DNA of 64,000 nt, from the NCBI RefSeq assembly GCF_026342035.1, contig NZ_JAPENM010000013.1, positions 1-64,000 on the forward strand, written 5' to 3'. Of this stretch, positions 49,873 to 61,300 are shown piece after piece. A program made the position numbers and the translations under genes. This stretch comes from Aldersonia sp. NBC_00410. Its GTDB lineage: Bacteria > Actinomycetota > Actinomycetes > Mycobacteriales > Mycobacteriaceae. How positions within the stretch are numbered: position 1 is the first letter of the stretch; the number at the start of each line of letters is the position of its first letter. The notes under the pieces were generated by a model. It did no database searches, was not told the origin of the DNA, and saw nothing but the letters and a program-made list of their open reading frames with translations.

Positions 49873-50977
49873 CGAGGTCGACACGCTCCTCGACCGGATG
49901 CGCATCTGCTACGGACAAGGACGCCCCGCCCGCGACGGAAACTCCGCCGCGGCAGCCACCGTGTCCGAGCACCTCAACGCCACTGCCAACCCCGCCCCAC
50001 AAACCACGAGCGCCGCCACCACCGCCTACACCGCCGCCAACCGTGACCAGATCAGCACCATCAACTCGCTGACCGACCGCGACACCGCCATCGGCAAGAT
50101 CGTCGACGAATCCGCCCGCGCCACCGACGCAGGCCGCGCCGCCATCGGCACTACCAGCGACCAGTACCAAGCAGCAAAGACAGCCATCGCCCCCGCCGCC
50201 GGCACCCCCACAGGTTCAATGGCGCTACTGAAACTCAAGCACGCCAAGGTTTCTCAAGGACACGGCATCGTCGCATCCGACACCGAACGTGCCGCCGCGC
50301 GCGCCGCGCTCGTCCGCAAACTCGCAGAGGACTACATTCGCCGCGTCCGCTCCGCCACACCGATGCCACAGTTCACCCAACAGGCACCGTTCGGTGGTGT
50401 GCCCGGCCAAGCAGCGTTCGCTGGGATGCCCGGTCAGGCACCGTTCGCCGGCGCGACCGGGTTCAACCCCGCGATGTCGGCCACGCCCTCGATTCCCGCG
50501 ACCGCCCTGATGGCCTCGCCGACGCCCCGCACGACACCGCGCCGCCGTTCACACACCGCGAGCGGCCAGGCCCGCCTCGTCGACCGACGCACACCCTCCC
50601 CCTCGGCCGCGCAAGCCGGGCGCCGCGTCGTCGACGCCGCCCGCGGCGCGCTGGGCCTCCCCTACGTCTGGGGGGCCGAAGGACCCGACTCCTACGACTG
50701 CTCCGGACTCGCGCAGATGAGCGTCGCCAAAGCCACCGACGGCCACCTCGTCATGCCCCGAACCACCTACGACCAGATCAACCTCGGCGACCGCGTCGAC
50801 CCGCGCGATGTCCAACCGGGCGACCTCGTGTTCTGCAATTTCTCCGACCGCGGCCCGGAGCACGTGCAGATCTACGCCGGTGACGGCCGAGTGATCGAAG
50901 CCCAACAATCCGGGGTGCCAGTCAAGTACTCCACTTTCAACCCCGCCGGCGCCGTCATCAAACGAGTAGTCGAGTAG
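49865..50977 (+). CDS. NlpC/P60 peptidoglycan hydrolase
   Basis: This 370-aa protein has a helical WXG100-like N-terminal region with Ala/Thr-rich helices and a Pro-rich linker containing PGQAAFAGMPGQAPFAG repeats. A C-terminal NlpC/P60 domain follows: LPYVWGAEGPDSYDCSGLAQ carries the catalytic Cys (near 278) and PEHVQIYAG the His (near 331). No obvious signal peptide is present. It probably remodels the wall during conjugation. The GTG start overlaps the upstream gene. Confidence 0.8.
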   Translation: MADEVDTLLDRMRICYGQGRPARDGNSAAAATVSEHLNATANPAPQTTSAATTAYTAANRDQISTINSLTDRDTAIGKIVDESARATDAGRAAIGTTSDQYQAAKTAIAPAAGTPTGSMALLKLKHAKVSQGHGIVASDTERAAARAALVRKLAEDYIRRVRSATPMPQFTQQAPFGGVPGQAAFAGMPGQAPFAGATGFNPAMSATPSIPATALMASPTPRTTPRRRSHTASGQARLVDRRTPSPSAAQAGRRVVDAARGALGLPYVWGAEGPDSYDCSGLAQMSVAKATDGHLVMPRTTYDQINLGDRVDPRDVQPGDLVFCNFSDRGPEHVQIYAGDGRVIEAQQSGVPVKYSTFNPAGAVIKRVVE

Positions 50978-50989
50978 GAGCGCAGTCCC

Positions 50990-52975
50990 ATGAGCGATAC
51001 ACCGAAGTTGATCGACATCGTCACCGGCGGCAACGCGGATCAGATCGCCCCCTCGACACCCCCTGCCGGTGACCCCGCCCCGCCCGCGGCGCCCACCGGG
51101 ACGAGCACGCCCGCACCGGCGGCGAGCGCGAACACTCCCGTCGCACCGGCCTCCGCGTCCACGCACCGGGCGACTACAGCGACCTCCTCGGCCGCCGCGT
51201 CGACAACGCCACCAGCGTCCACGGTCGGGCAGCAACCGCCCGGGCCGCTCGGCTGGATGGCGACACCACCTCCAGCCCAGCCCGTGGGCGGGCTCGCCGA
51301 CATCGTGCACTTCACCGACCACGGCAAGCCCCCGCCCGGGCTGACGACGAAACTGCCCAGCGGGGCCACCTACACCACCACCGCAGACGGCGGCTCCGCC
51401 TGGACACTGCCCAAATCGCCGGCCACGGTCCGCTCGACAACCGAACCGTTGATGCAGTTCCCGCCTGGCACCGATCCCACCATCCGCAACGCCGTCCAAA
51501 CCTCGATCGACCGCTTGTGGTCGGCATTGGGCCGCGCCACTCCCGTCACCACCGACGCCGCGAACGTTCCCCCCGGCGTCGCAGCGTCCGACCCCGGAAT
51601 CGGCGCCTACTCGAACGTGCTGACCGGAATGCAAACGGTCCGAGACCAATTCGTCTCCGCCGAAGCGCAGCTCGCCCGGTTGATCAGCATGTCCGCGACA
51701 AACACCACGCAAGCCCGCCAAGCGATCCTCGACTGCGTCGACGAATTCAACGCCGCGATTCTCGACGTCGACACCACCACGCCCGGGGGCCAGAAGCAGC
51801 TCCTCACCCGGATCCAGACCGCGCTGGACAAGGCCCAGCAGGCGGTGCAGACCGCGGCCACCGCGACAGCCGATCCTCCGGCCCTTCCCAACGACACCGG
51901 CCCCCACACCAAGAGCGACGTCAAGGACCCCACCAAGCCCGACCCGGGATCGACTACGACCGATCCGAAGTCACCGTCCACGGCCGAGATCACGCCCGAC
52001 ACTCTCTCGGGGCTGGCGACCGGCACCGACGAAGACGACGGATACACCGACGACCCGTACGGCTCGCTACTCGACACCCCGGCAGTCAGCCCCTACGACA
52101 GTTCGGCAATGAGCAATCCCTACGGTGCGATGAGCAACCCGTACGCTGCGATGGCAGCCAACCCCATGACGAACCCGATGACCAACCCGATGCTCAATCC
52201 CTATGGGCAGCAACAGATGAATCCCATGATGAGCAGCCCGCTCTCCTCGCTTCCCGGACTGATTCAGGCACTCTCGAAGACACCGAGCGCGGACACCGCG
52301 ACACCGGCACCAGCGCCAGAACCCGCGCCGGCCGCCGCCGATCCCGCGCCCGCCGCCACGGCGGATCCACCAGACGACATCACTCCGCCGGCCACCCTCG
52401 CTCCCGAACCCACCACCGACACTCCCTCACCGGCCCAAGCACCGACGGCCGTCGCCACAACACCAACGGTGCCCGTCACTTCGAGCACCCCCGTCGCACC
52501 GGCAGCACCGGCCCCGCCCGCTCCAGGCACCGATCCGGCAGCCACCACAAGCCCGACCCCCACCGCGCTACCCGCACCCGGACCGGCACCGGGAGATCCC
52601 AAAGTCACCCTGCCCGACGGCTCACAACAGACCGCCCCCAACCCCGAAGCAGCCCAAGCGGTCCGCAACGCACTCGCCAACTCCTCCAACGCCGGCGACG
52701 CCGCCCAGTCCGCCTACGCCGGAACCCGTGTCACCATCCCAGCTGGCCACGACCCCGGCTCCCCGATCGATCCCGCCGACATGGCGCCCGGCGACGTCGC
52801 AGTCTGGGGCGACCACACCGCCGTCATCGCCGGACCTGGGCAAGCAATCGATCACGGCAAACTCCGGCCCATCGCCGAAATGATGAGCGATGGAACCGAT
52901 TTCAAGGGATTCTTCCGCCCCACCCAACCCCTGACCGACCCGACACCGCCAACACCGGCAGATACCCGAAGCTGA
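50990..52975 (+). CDS. Pro/Ala-rich accessory protein with DUF4226-like helical domain
   Basis: This 661-aa protein is very Pro/Ala/Thr-rich. A helical region near residues 160-300 (TSIDRLWSALGRATPV and AEAQLARLISMSATNTTQAR) recalls DUF4226-type mycobacterial proteins. An NPYGAMSNPYAAMAANPM Asn/Pro/Met-rich segment follows. The C-terminal domain (PADMAPGDVAVWGDHTAVIAGPG) resembles an NlpC/P60 fold without the catalytic Cys. It is probably a structural or wall-binding partner of the NlpC/P60 protein. Confidence 0.6.
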   Translation: MSDTPKLIDIVTGGNADQIAPSTPPAGDPAPPAAPTGTSTPAPAASANTPVAPASASTHRATTATSSAAASTTPPASTVGQQPPGPLGWMATPPPAQPVGGLADIVHFTDHGKPPPGLTTKLPSGATYTTTADGGSAWTLPKSPATVRSTTEPLMQFPPGTDPTIRNAVQTSIDRLWSALGRATPVTTDAANVPPGVAASDPGIGAYSNVLTGMQTVRDQFVSAEAQLARLISMSATNTTQARQAILDCVDEFNAAILDVDTTTPGGQKQLLTRIQTALDKAQQAVQTAATATADPPALPNDTGPHTKSDVKDPTKPDPGSTTTDPKSPSTAEITPDTLSGLATGTDEDDGYTDDPYGSLLDTPAVSPYDSSAMSNPYGAMSNPYAAMAANPMTNPMTNPMLNPYGQQQMNPMMSSPLSSLPGLIQALSKTPSADTATPAPAPEPAPAAADPAPAATADPPDDITPPATLAPEPTTDTPSPAQAPTAVATTPTVPVTSSTPVAPAAPAPPAPGTDPAATTSPTPTALPAPGPAPGDPKVTLPDGSQQTAPNPEAAQAVRNALANSSNAGDAAQSAYAGTRVTIPAGHDPGSPIDPADMAPGDVAVWGDHTAVIAGPGQAIDHGKLRPIAEMMSDGTDFKGFFRPTQPLTDPTPPTPADTRS

Positions 52976-53079
52976 ACCACGCAATGAAGGCGCCCCAACC
53001 CCGCGAACCTATGTGTGCCCATAACGGTCGCCTGCGGCGTCCGAGCCGCCGGATGGCGCGGTGTCATGCTGCCTCGGGC

Positions 53080-53521
53080 CCGACGTCATCGATTTCGCGT
53101 CCATCCGGTCGTCGAGATCGATGAACAGGTATGGCAGGAACGCATCGACAGCGGGCGGGGTCCAGAGCTGGATCGGTCGACCCTGCTGATCTGGGAGTCG
53201 TGGACGGTCGACCTCGGTCCGATGCCACCCCGATCACCGATGTCGATTGTCGGGTTCGCATCGACGGCCGCAAACCGGCCGATGCGTTGTATGCGCTCGA
53301 TTCGCTGGCGGCTAAGCGCCTCCGCAGCTCCCCCGCGCCCACGCCGCGCATGCACGATCGCCCCAAGCCTGGTAACGATCGTCGCACTCACTCACGTCCC
53401 TGGACCCCACGTTCCCGACTTCGTCGACCATCGCCGACGTCCTCATCGTCGGCGGCGAGCCAGCCTGGCTAGACCTGGACAGCGACGGCGGGCGCGCCCT
53501 CTCGATCCAACTGGCCCCTTG
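53080..53521 (+). pseudogene. Probable decayed gene
   Basis: Coding-like pieces lie in different frames: VEIDEQVWQERIDSG and LDRSTLLIWESWTVDLG, then ITDVDCRVRIDGRKPADALY, then IADVLIVGGEPAWLDLDSDG ending ALSIQLAP. They read as one protein split by at least two frameshifts. I do not recognise the family. The surrounding sequence to 54069 holds no other clear gene. Confidence 0.35.
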
Positions 53522-54069
53522 ACCGATCGGCGGCCGCATAGCGCGTCAAACCTGATGAACAGTCAAGGTCAGGCGCTACCTTTCCGCGCATGACATCACC
53601 ACCGGCACCATCACCCGCGACGACCTGGCGAAACGCCCGCAAATGGGCGGCCGCCACCCGCACCACCCGCACCACCCCGGACATCACTCTTCGTTGGAGA
53701 ACATCCTTTCTAAGGTGCCCGCAGGGCGGAACCGCCGCTCACGCATCTCGAAAGGCGTTCTCATGTCGATGATCGATCTCGACGCTGTCTTGACTCGGGC
53801 CGTTTCTGTAATCGTCATGAACATCCCCGCGATGGACCAAACACTCACCCGACTGCCCCGTTGTCGGCCTCGTCCTTCCGTTTCAGCGACACCGTCTCCC
53901 CGGCCCCGAATCCACGTGATCCCACCGATCCAGCGACGACGGCGGTGAACGCGGTGGGCACACTGATAGGCAGCGATAAACAGCTCCCGAACGATCACCG
54001 CCCGTTGCCAATCGCCCGCCCAGTCGCGGATCCGGCGACACCCAGTTCACGGCGGAAGGACGCGATCCG

Positions 54070-54270
54070 ATGAGCACCGTTGTCGAAGTCACCTTGATCC
54101 TGGCCGCCTGCTTCATCGGCTACCTCATTCTGTGCGCCGTGGTCGTGCTGCGCACCGGCACGACCGACGGGCTGAAGGCCGTGGGCGACGCCGTGCACGC
54201 ACTCATCGGGCCGGTTGCGCAACTACTGCGGCGATGGCCGATCGACACTCACCGTCACCCCGACCAGTGA
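54070..54270 (+). CDS. Small single-pass membrane protein
   Basis: This 66-aa protein has one transmembrane helix (VTLILAACFIGYLILCAVVV). A GGAAGGA site lies about 10 bp before ATG 54070. The C-terminus is basic. It sits in otherwise decayed sequence, so whether it is functional is uncertain. Confidence 0.5.
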   Translation: MSTVVEVTLILAACFIGYLILCAVVVLRTGTTDGLKAVGDAVHALIGPVAQLLRRWPIDTHRHPDQ

Positions 54271-54420
54271 GCGCCTCGGCCGCACCCGCCAGCGCGTACT
54301 GCAGATGATCCGCGAAAGCATCCTTCCGGCACGCAAAGTCGGCGCCGCGTTGGGCGATCGCGGGAAGTGCGGTCGCCGCACTCTCGAGCACACCCCCGGA
54401 AGCGGCCACTCCGCACCCCA
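54215..54420 (+). pseudogene. Excisionase-type HTH remnant
   Basis: The frame gives LTVTPTSERLGRTRQRVLQM then IRESILPARKVG, matching the HTH core of excisionase-like DNA-binding domains. Upstream it lacks a sensible start and downstream it runs into unstructured sequence. It is probably a fragment of a lost regulatory or recombination gene. Confidence 0.4.
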
Positions 54421-54638
54421 GACCAACATCACTTCCCAAGCGGTCGGGAAAGACGAGTCCCGTTCGTGGACTGCAGCCGGACCCGGCGATCACGTGGCGG
54501 TTCACCTACATCGCGGCCGCGGTCGGGTTCACAATCAGGGCAACAATCACCAACCGAAGGCCGCTGACGATTCGGCTGGATCCCCTGGAAAGCCGAATCC
54601 CGCTGCCACCGACCGACTCCAGTAAATGACCGGGCTCG

Positions 54639-54959
54639 TCACATTTCTGCGGTGGGAGTGATTGCGGCGGCAGGGAACCACTGATCCAGCTCGAGATACC
54701 CACCATGACCCGCCGGAACCCGTACCTGGCACCTACCCAACCAATCGCCGCGGCTCGTCCTGGCCCACGCACACAGCCGACCTGGAGTCTTGATATCGAG
54801 TTGCAGCCCTTCTGCCCGCACACGCAGAGGCACCTCGTTCGCGAACGACACCTGGCCGCGCGCGATCCCGATCGACAGGTCGACAATGACCGCGACCGGC
54901 GGCGAGACCTCGCGGCGGACGGCCGGCTCGAAGCTGATCGGCCAGGACTGGAACACCAT
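54639..54959 (-). CDS. Hypothetical protein
   Basis: This 106-aa protein (MVFQSWPISFEPAVRREVSP at the N-terminus) has beta-rich segments (PLRVRAEGLQLDIKTPGRLC and RVPAGHGGYLELDQWFPAAA). Codon use looks coding and the ATG at 54959 is sensible. No family or motif is recognised. It lies between decayed sequence and the surface-protein gene. Confidence 0.5.
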   Translation of the reverse strand: MVFQSWPISFEPAVRREVSPPVAVIVDLSIGIARGQVSFANEVPLRVRAEGLQLDIKTPGRLCAWARTSRGDWLGRCQVRVPAGHGGYLELDQWFPAAAITPTAEM

Positions 54960-55317
54960 CCTCCAAAGTGTTTGCGGCCCGCCACCTCAGCGGTGCTTCC
55001 CGAGCGCCTAGCGTCCGGCGCTCCACCGGTGACGGGCCGAATTCACCATACACCGCGCTCGAACATACATTCGATTACTGGCGGATGAAGTGGTCTCCAC
55101 CTGCACATACGACACGTCCCCCAGCGAGACGTGCTGTTCGGAGCAGTGCCAAGAACCGTGGCGGATCAGGTCACGAACTCGAAAGAGGGCCTTACCTTTT
55201 GTGTTTGGTGGTCAGTCCGCGACGGGCCCGCGACCTCGTTCGACGACTTCGATGCGCTTATTGAGCCGATGACGGCTGACCCAGGGCCCGAATACGCACG
55301 GCGTGACCTGGTGTATT

Positions 55318-58300
55318 TCATCGGATGGCTCCGAGTCCCTGGGCCCCGATGTCGCCGTCGGTGGCAGTTCCGCCGTTGGAAGTCGCATGTCCGCCAGCGC
55401 CCCCGCGCCCTTGATGCAACTCCCACTCGATTGCGGCCTTGAGGATTTCCAGGGCCGTCGCCTCGGGATTGAGAACGGGAGGCCAAGTTGCCGCGCCCCC
55501 GTCTCCGCCATCGCCGCCTCGGGCATTGCCTGTGCCGCTAGCGGTTGCCGTACCGCCGGCGCCGCCCCCACCGCCGTTATCGCGACCGTCCGCGCCCCAG
55601 CCTCCGTCCGCGCCGCGGGCGTTACCGGATCCTTCGGTTGCCGCGTTGCCGCCGGCGCCGCCGCTACCGCCAACGCTGCCGCTACTGCCGTAGCCTTGAA
55701 TGACGACGCCGCCCTGTCCGCCATGGCCTCCAACGCCACCTACTGTGTCGGCCGCGGAGGCGCTGTTATGGATGAACGCATCGCCGCCTGCTCCGCCGCT
55801 GCCACCGGTTTGGAAAGCCCCGTCAGTGCCGTTTCCGCCGACGCCGCCCTGGACACTTCCCAGTCCGTAGGTGACTGCGTCGCCACCGTTTCCGCCGTTG
55901 CCGCCGCTGGCTCCCACGCCACCTGTGCCACCGGCTCCGCCGACGACGCCGCGCGTGGAGGTGCTGGTGTAGATGGTCGCAGTACCGCCATCGCCGCCCG
56001 TGCCGCCGACGCCGCCGAACCCGTCGGTGAGGGTCGGGCTGTTGTTGGTACTTGCCCCGCCCTCGCCTCCGGCGCCGGCGGTGACGTTTCCGGTGCCGTA
56101 CGTGGTCGCGCTGCCGCCGCCGCCGCCTGCACCACCGTTGGGGCCGCTGGTGCCGATCTGTCCGGTATGGCCGATAGCGTTTCCGGTGCCGTAGGTGACT
56201 GCGCTGCCGCCGGCCCCGCCGGCCCCGGCTGTGGTGGCGCTGCCGCCTCCCAGCCCGCCCGGGGCGCCGTACGCGTCGGCGGCCGAGGTGGTGCTGGCGA
56301 TGACCGCATCGCCGCCGACCCCGCCGGCCCCGCCTCGGGTGGTGCCGTAACCGCCGTTTCCGCCGGCACTGGGGGTGACATGTCCCGTACCGCCGTTGTA
56401 TGCGGTCCCGCCTGTTCCGCCGGCCCCGCCGGTTACGGTCCCGCCGTTTCCGGTTGCGTTTCCGCCGTTTCCGGCGAGCCCGCCGTATGCTTCCCCGGTT
56501 CCGTAGCTGTATGCGGAACCCCCACCACCACCGGTACCTCCGGCGCGCCTCCAGTACTGGAAGGGCCATTCACCGACGACGACGTCGATTGTGCCGTCAC
56601 CACCGTGCCCGCCGGCGCCACCTCCGATATCGACACTCGAGGTGGTGTTGATAACGAACGCGTTGCCGCCGACTCCGCCGGCCCCGCCGTACCCGGCGGT
56701 GCCGTTCCCGCCGTCGCCACCCTCACCGGCGGTGACATGCCCACTGGCATAGGTGATCGCGCTACCGCCGCCGCCGCCTTCACCGCCGTTGGTGCCGGTG
56801 CTGCCGTCTTGTCCGGCCGCACCCTGGGCGTTTCCGGTGCCGTACGTCTGGGCGCTGCCGCCGGAACCGCCGTTCCCGCCACCAGCGCCGGCGAGCCCGC
56901 CGCTCGCGCCGACGGCATCAACGGTCGACGTGCTGTTGACGATGTAGGCACTACCCCCGACACCGCCGGCGCCACCCACGGTGGTTCCGGCGCCGCCGTT
57001 TCCGCCGGTGCCGGGGTTGGCGTGTCCGAGTCCGTAGTTGTAGGCCGTGCCGCCGGTTCCGCCGTTGCCTCCGGTGTTGCCTTGGCCGCCGGCCCCGGCG
57101 TCTCCGCCGGTGGCGGTTGCGGTGGACGAACTGCCGTTGACGTACGGAGGGTCGGTGATGTTGTAGATGTAGGGGAGCGACCCGTTCCCGGCGATGTAGG
57201 CGGTGCCGCCGTCCCCGCCGCGCCCGCCGTGTCCGCCGGGGGCGTCACCGCCGTCACCGCCGGCGCCGCCGGCGCCACCCGCGGCGCCCCCGGTTCCGTA
57301 GTTGTAGGCAGTACCGCCGGATCCGGCGCCCCCGCCGTACTGACCGGCCGCGGCGGTGTCGCCGCCGTTCCCGCCGTCCCCACCCGTGGCGATGCCTGCG
57401 CCGTAGTTGGTCGCCTTGCCGCCGGTACCGCCCGCGCCACCGCCGAATTGCTCGTTGCCGGGACCGCCGCTGCCACCATCCCCGCCCACTGCAGCCGCTG
57501 TGGAGGTGGAGTTGTTGATCGTGGCAGTGCCACCCGCCCCGCCGCTGCCGCCCGCGCTGATGCCCATGGTGCCGTCGCGTCCATCGGCGCCGCGAGCGTT
57601 ACCGGTGCCGGACGTGGTGGCGTCACCGCCCGCCCCGCCGGTACCGCCCACTTGACCGTCGCCGCCGAAGCCACCGAAGCCGCCGATGACGTCGACGGCC
57701 GAGGTCGTGTTGTAGACGAAGGCGTCACCACCAGCGCCACCGGTACCGCCAACGGTGGCGCCGGTACCGCCCTCGCCGCCGGTCCCGGCAAAGACATTTC
57801 CGGTGCCGTACGTGGTCGCGTTGCCGCCGGCGCCGCCGGTACCGCTGGAGAGGGGGCTGCTAGCGCCGATCTGTCCGTCATGGCCGACAGCGTTGCCGGT
57901 GCCGTACGTGGTCGCGTTGCCGCCTGCCCCGCCGGCCCCGGCGTAGCTGGGGCTGCTGCCTCCGTATCCGCCCGCGGCGCCGACGGCGTCGGCGGCCGAG
58001 GTGGTGTTGGAGATGAGTGCGTCGCCGCCGGCTCCGCCGGCACCGCCGAGGGAGGTGCCGTATCCGCCGTTGCCGCCGTCGCCGGGGGTGACATGTCCCG
58101 TACCGGCGTTGTATGCGGTCCCGCCTGTTCCGCCGGCCCCGCCGGTTGAGGACTTCCCGCTCGCTCCGTTGTCCCCGGTGTCGCCGATCCCGCCGTCTCC
58201 GGCGCTCCCGCCGTAGGCGTCCCCGGTTCCGGCGGTGTATGCGTAACCTCCGCCGCCACCGGTACCTCCGGCGGGCCTCCAGGACTGGAAGGGCCACTCA

Positions 58301-61300
58301 CCGACGACGACATTGACTGTGCCGTCACCGCCGCGCCCGCCGGCTGCACCGACGACATCGACGCTCGAGGTGCTGTTGTTATCGATCACGCCGCCGCCAC
58401 CACCGCCGGCCCCGCCGTACCCGGCGGTGCCGTTCCCGCCGTCGCCACCCTCACCGGCGGTGACATGCCCGCTGCCATAGGTAAATGCGTAACCGCCGCC
58501 GCCGCCATCACCGCCGTTGGTGCCGGTGCTGCCGTCTTGTCCGGCCGCACCCTGGGCGTTTCCGGTGCCGTACGTCTGGGCCCAGCCACCGGAACCGCCG
58601 TTCCCGCCACCATCGCCGGCGAGCCCGCCGCTCGCGCCGACCGCATCAACGGTCGACGTGCTGTTGACAATGTAGGCACCACCCCCGCCACCGCCGCCGC
58701 CGCCCACGGTGGTTCCGGCGCCGCCGTTTCCGCCGGTACCGGGGTTGGCGTGTCCGAGTCCGTAGTTGTAGGCCGAGCCGCCTTCACCGCCGTTACCGCC
58801 GGCGCTGCCCTGGCCGCCGGCCCCGGCGTCTCCGCCGGTGGCGGTTGCGGTGGAGGAACTGTTGTTGACGTACGGAGCGTCGGTGGTGTTGTACACGTAC
58901 GGGAGCCACCCGTCCCCGGCGACGTAGCCGCTGCCGCCGCTGCCGCCGCGCCCGCCGTGTCCGGCGGGGGCGTCACCGCCGGTGCCGCCGTCGCCGCCGA
59001 CGGCCTCCCCGGTGCCGTAGTTGTAGGCATTACCGCCGGATCCGGCGCCCCCGCCGTACTGACCGGCCGCGGCGGTGTCGCCGCCGTTCCCGCCGTCCCC
59101 ACCCGTGGCGATGCCTGCGCCGTAGTTGGTCGCCTTGCCGCCGGCGCCGCCCCAGCCGCTGCCGAATTGCTCGTTGCCGGGACCGCCGCTGCCACCATCC
59201 CCGCCCACTGCAGCCGCTGTGGAGGTGGAGTTGTTGATCGTGGCAGTGCCACCCGCCCCGCCGCTGCCGCCCGCGCTGATGCCCATGGTGCCGTCGCGTC
59301 CATCGGCGCCGCGAGCGTTACCGGTGCCGGACGTGGTGGCGTCACCGCCCGCCCCGCCGGTACCGCCCACTTGACCGTCGCCGCCGAAGCCACCGAAGCC
59401 GCCGATGACGTCGACGGCCGAGGTCGTGTTGTAGACGAAGGCGTCACCACCAGCGCCACCACCGCCGCCAACGGTGATGCCGGTACCGCCACCGTCGCCG
59501 GTACCGTCGCCGCCGTCGCCGCCGGCACCGGCGGTGACCTTTCCGGTGCCATAGGTGGTCGCGTTGCCACCGGCCCCGCCAGTACCGCCGTACCCGTTGG
59601 TGGCGTTGGTGGCGGCCGTGCCCCCGCCGAGTCCGCCCACTCCGCCGGTCGCACTTGCCGTTGACGTGTTGGTGTAGATCACGGCTTCACCACCCACTCC
59701 GCCGGTCCCGCCCGAGCTGACGCCGGTCCCACCGGCGCCACCCGCCCCGCCATGGGCGCTGCCTGCTCCGGAGGTGATCGCACTGCTGCCGGGCGTGCTG
59801 CTGTAGACGACGGCGAGCCCGCCCCCTCCGCCGGTCCCGCCCGAGCTGACGCCGGTCCCACCGGCGCCACCCGCCCCGCCGTAGGCGCTGCCTGCTCCAT
59901 CGGTGAATGCGCTGCCGCCCGCTCCACCGGCACCACCGTTGTCGTGGCCGGCGTCGGCATCCGCTCCGGCTCCGGCGTTTCCGCCGCGGACGTCGCCTGT
60001 CGATGCGCCACCGATGGCCCCCGTGGCTCCACTAGCACCCCCGGCGCCACCGGTCCCGGCGCTACCGCCGGCACCGCCGGTACCGCTCGTACCGACGGGA
60101 CCTGTGTTGCCGCCGCCGCCGCCTGCACCGTCCTGTCCGCCGGAACCGACCTGACCCCACACACCCGCTGCGCCGGTGCCTCCGTCGCCGGCGGTGCCGG
60201 CATTGCCGCCGGTGCCTCCAACTCCGCCGTCGCCGTTGACACCGACCTGACCGGTTCCACCGGCAGCGACGCCGCCGGCGCTGCCGCCGACCCCACCGAC
60301 ACCACCGGTGCCTCCGATACCACCAGCACCGCCGTTGCCGCCGGTGCCGTAGTTGGTCCCTGCCACGCCGGTTGTCCCGGTTCCGCCCTTGCCGCCGGCA
60401 CCACCGGTGCCGCCGCGCCCGCCCACGCCGCCGGTTCCGCCGTCACCGGAGATCGAACCACCGAGTCCGCCTTGACCGCCGGCTCCGCCTGCCCCGCCGG
60501 TGGCGCCGGCGCCACCGGCGCCGCCCGGGATGGTCGCGTTGGCCGCGGCCAGCCCGGTCCCGCCGGTCCCGCCCGTGCCGCCAGTGCCGCCGTCGCCGAC
60601 CGCGCCGGCGTTGCCGCCGCGTCCACCGGTGGCGCCGGTGGTTGCCGGTGTGGTGGCGTTTCCGCCGGCGCCGCCGGCTCCACCGTCGCCGCGGATCGCT
60701 CCGCCCGTCCCGCCGTCACCGCCGGCCTGTCCCGATAGGCCGTTCCCGCCCGCGCCGCCGTCGCCGATCAGTGCGGCGTCGCCGCCGCGGCCGCCGTGGA
60801 AACCGTCACCGCCGTCGCCGATCAACGCGGCGTCCCCGCCATCGCACGCCGCGGTGTCGCTGCAGGTGGCGGTGGTGTAGCTGAAGCCGTTACCGAACAA
60901 CAGGCCGGCATTGGCGTGGCTGGCGGTGCCGTTGGCGATCAACACCCCGGCATGGCCGACGGCGGAGTCGACGCCGTCGTAATCGTCGATCCGGTCGGTG
61001 AGGGCGTTGCCCCCGGCGGGTGGACCGTCGGTAATGACGAGCACAGTCGCCGGGCTTGCTTGCTCCGGGAACACGGTGCCGGTGCTGGTGTCGATGACGT
61101 TCACGATGCCGTGCGCATCACCATCGGTCAGGGCGATGCCGCTCACGTAGATTCGGCTACCGTCGCCGTTCACACCGATGTTGGACAGCGGGCCGGGAGC
61201 CTGGAACGCGTCGACAGCGATCGATTCCGAAATGGTGTTGGTCGCGGTATCGATCACGTGCACCACGCCGAGGGCGGAGTCCTCGTCGATGGCGTCGATG

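Noticed and set aside
55131-55320. + strand ORF with EGLTFCVWWSVRDG
   Set aside because: Some coding-like texture but no start, no family, and it runs into the end of the surface-protein gene.
55303-58149. Long + strand ORF opposite the surface-protein gene
   Set aside because: Ala/Gly/Val-rich shadow of GC-biased repeats; the minus frame has recognisable domains and continues past the window edge.
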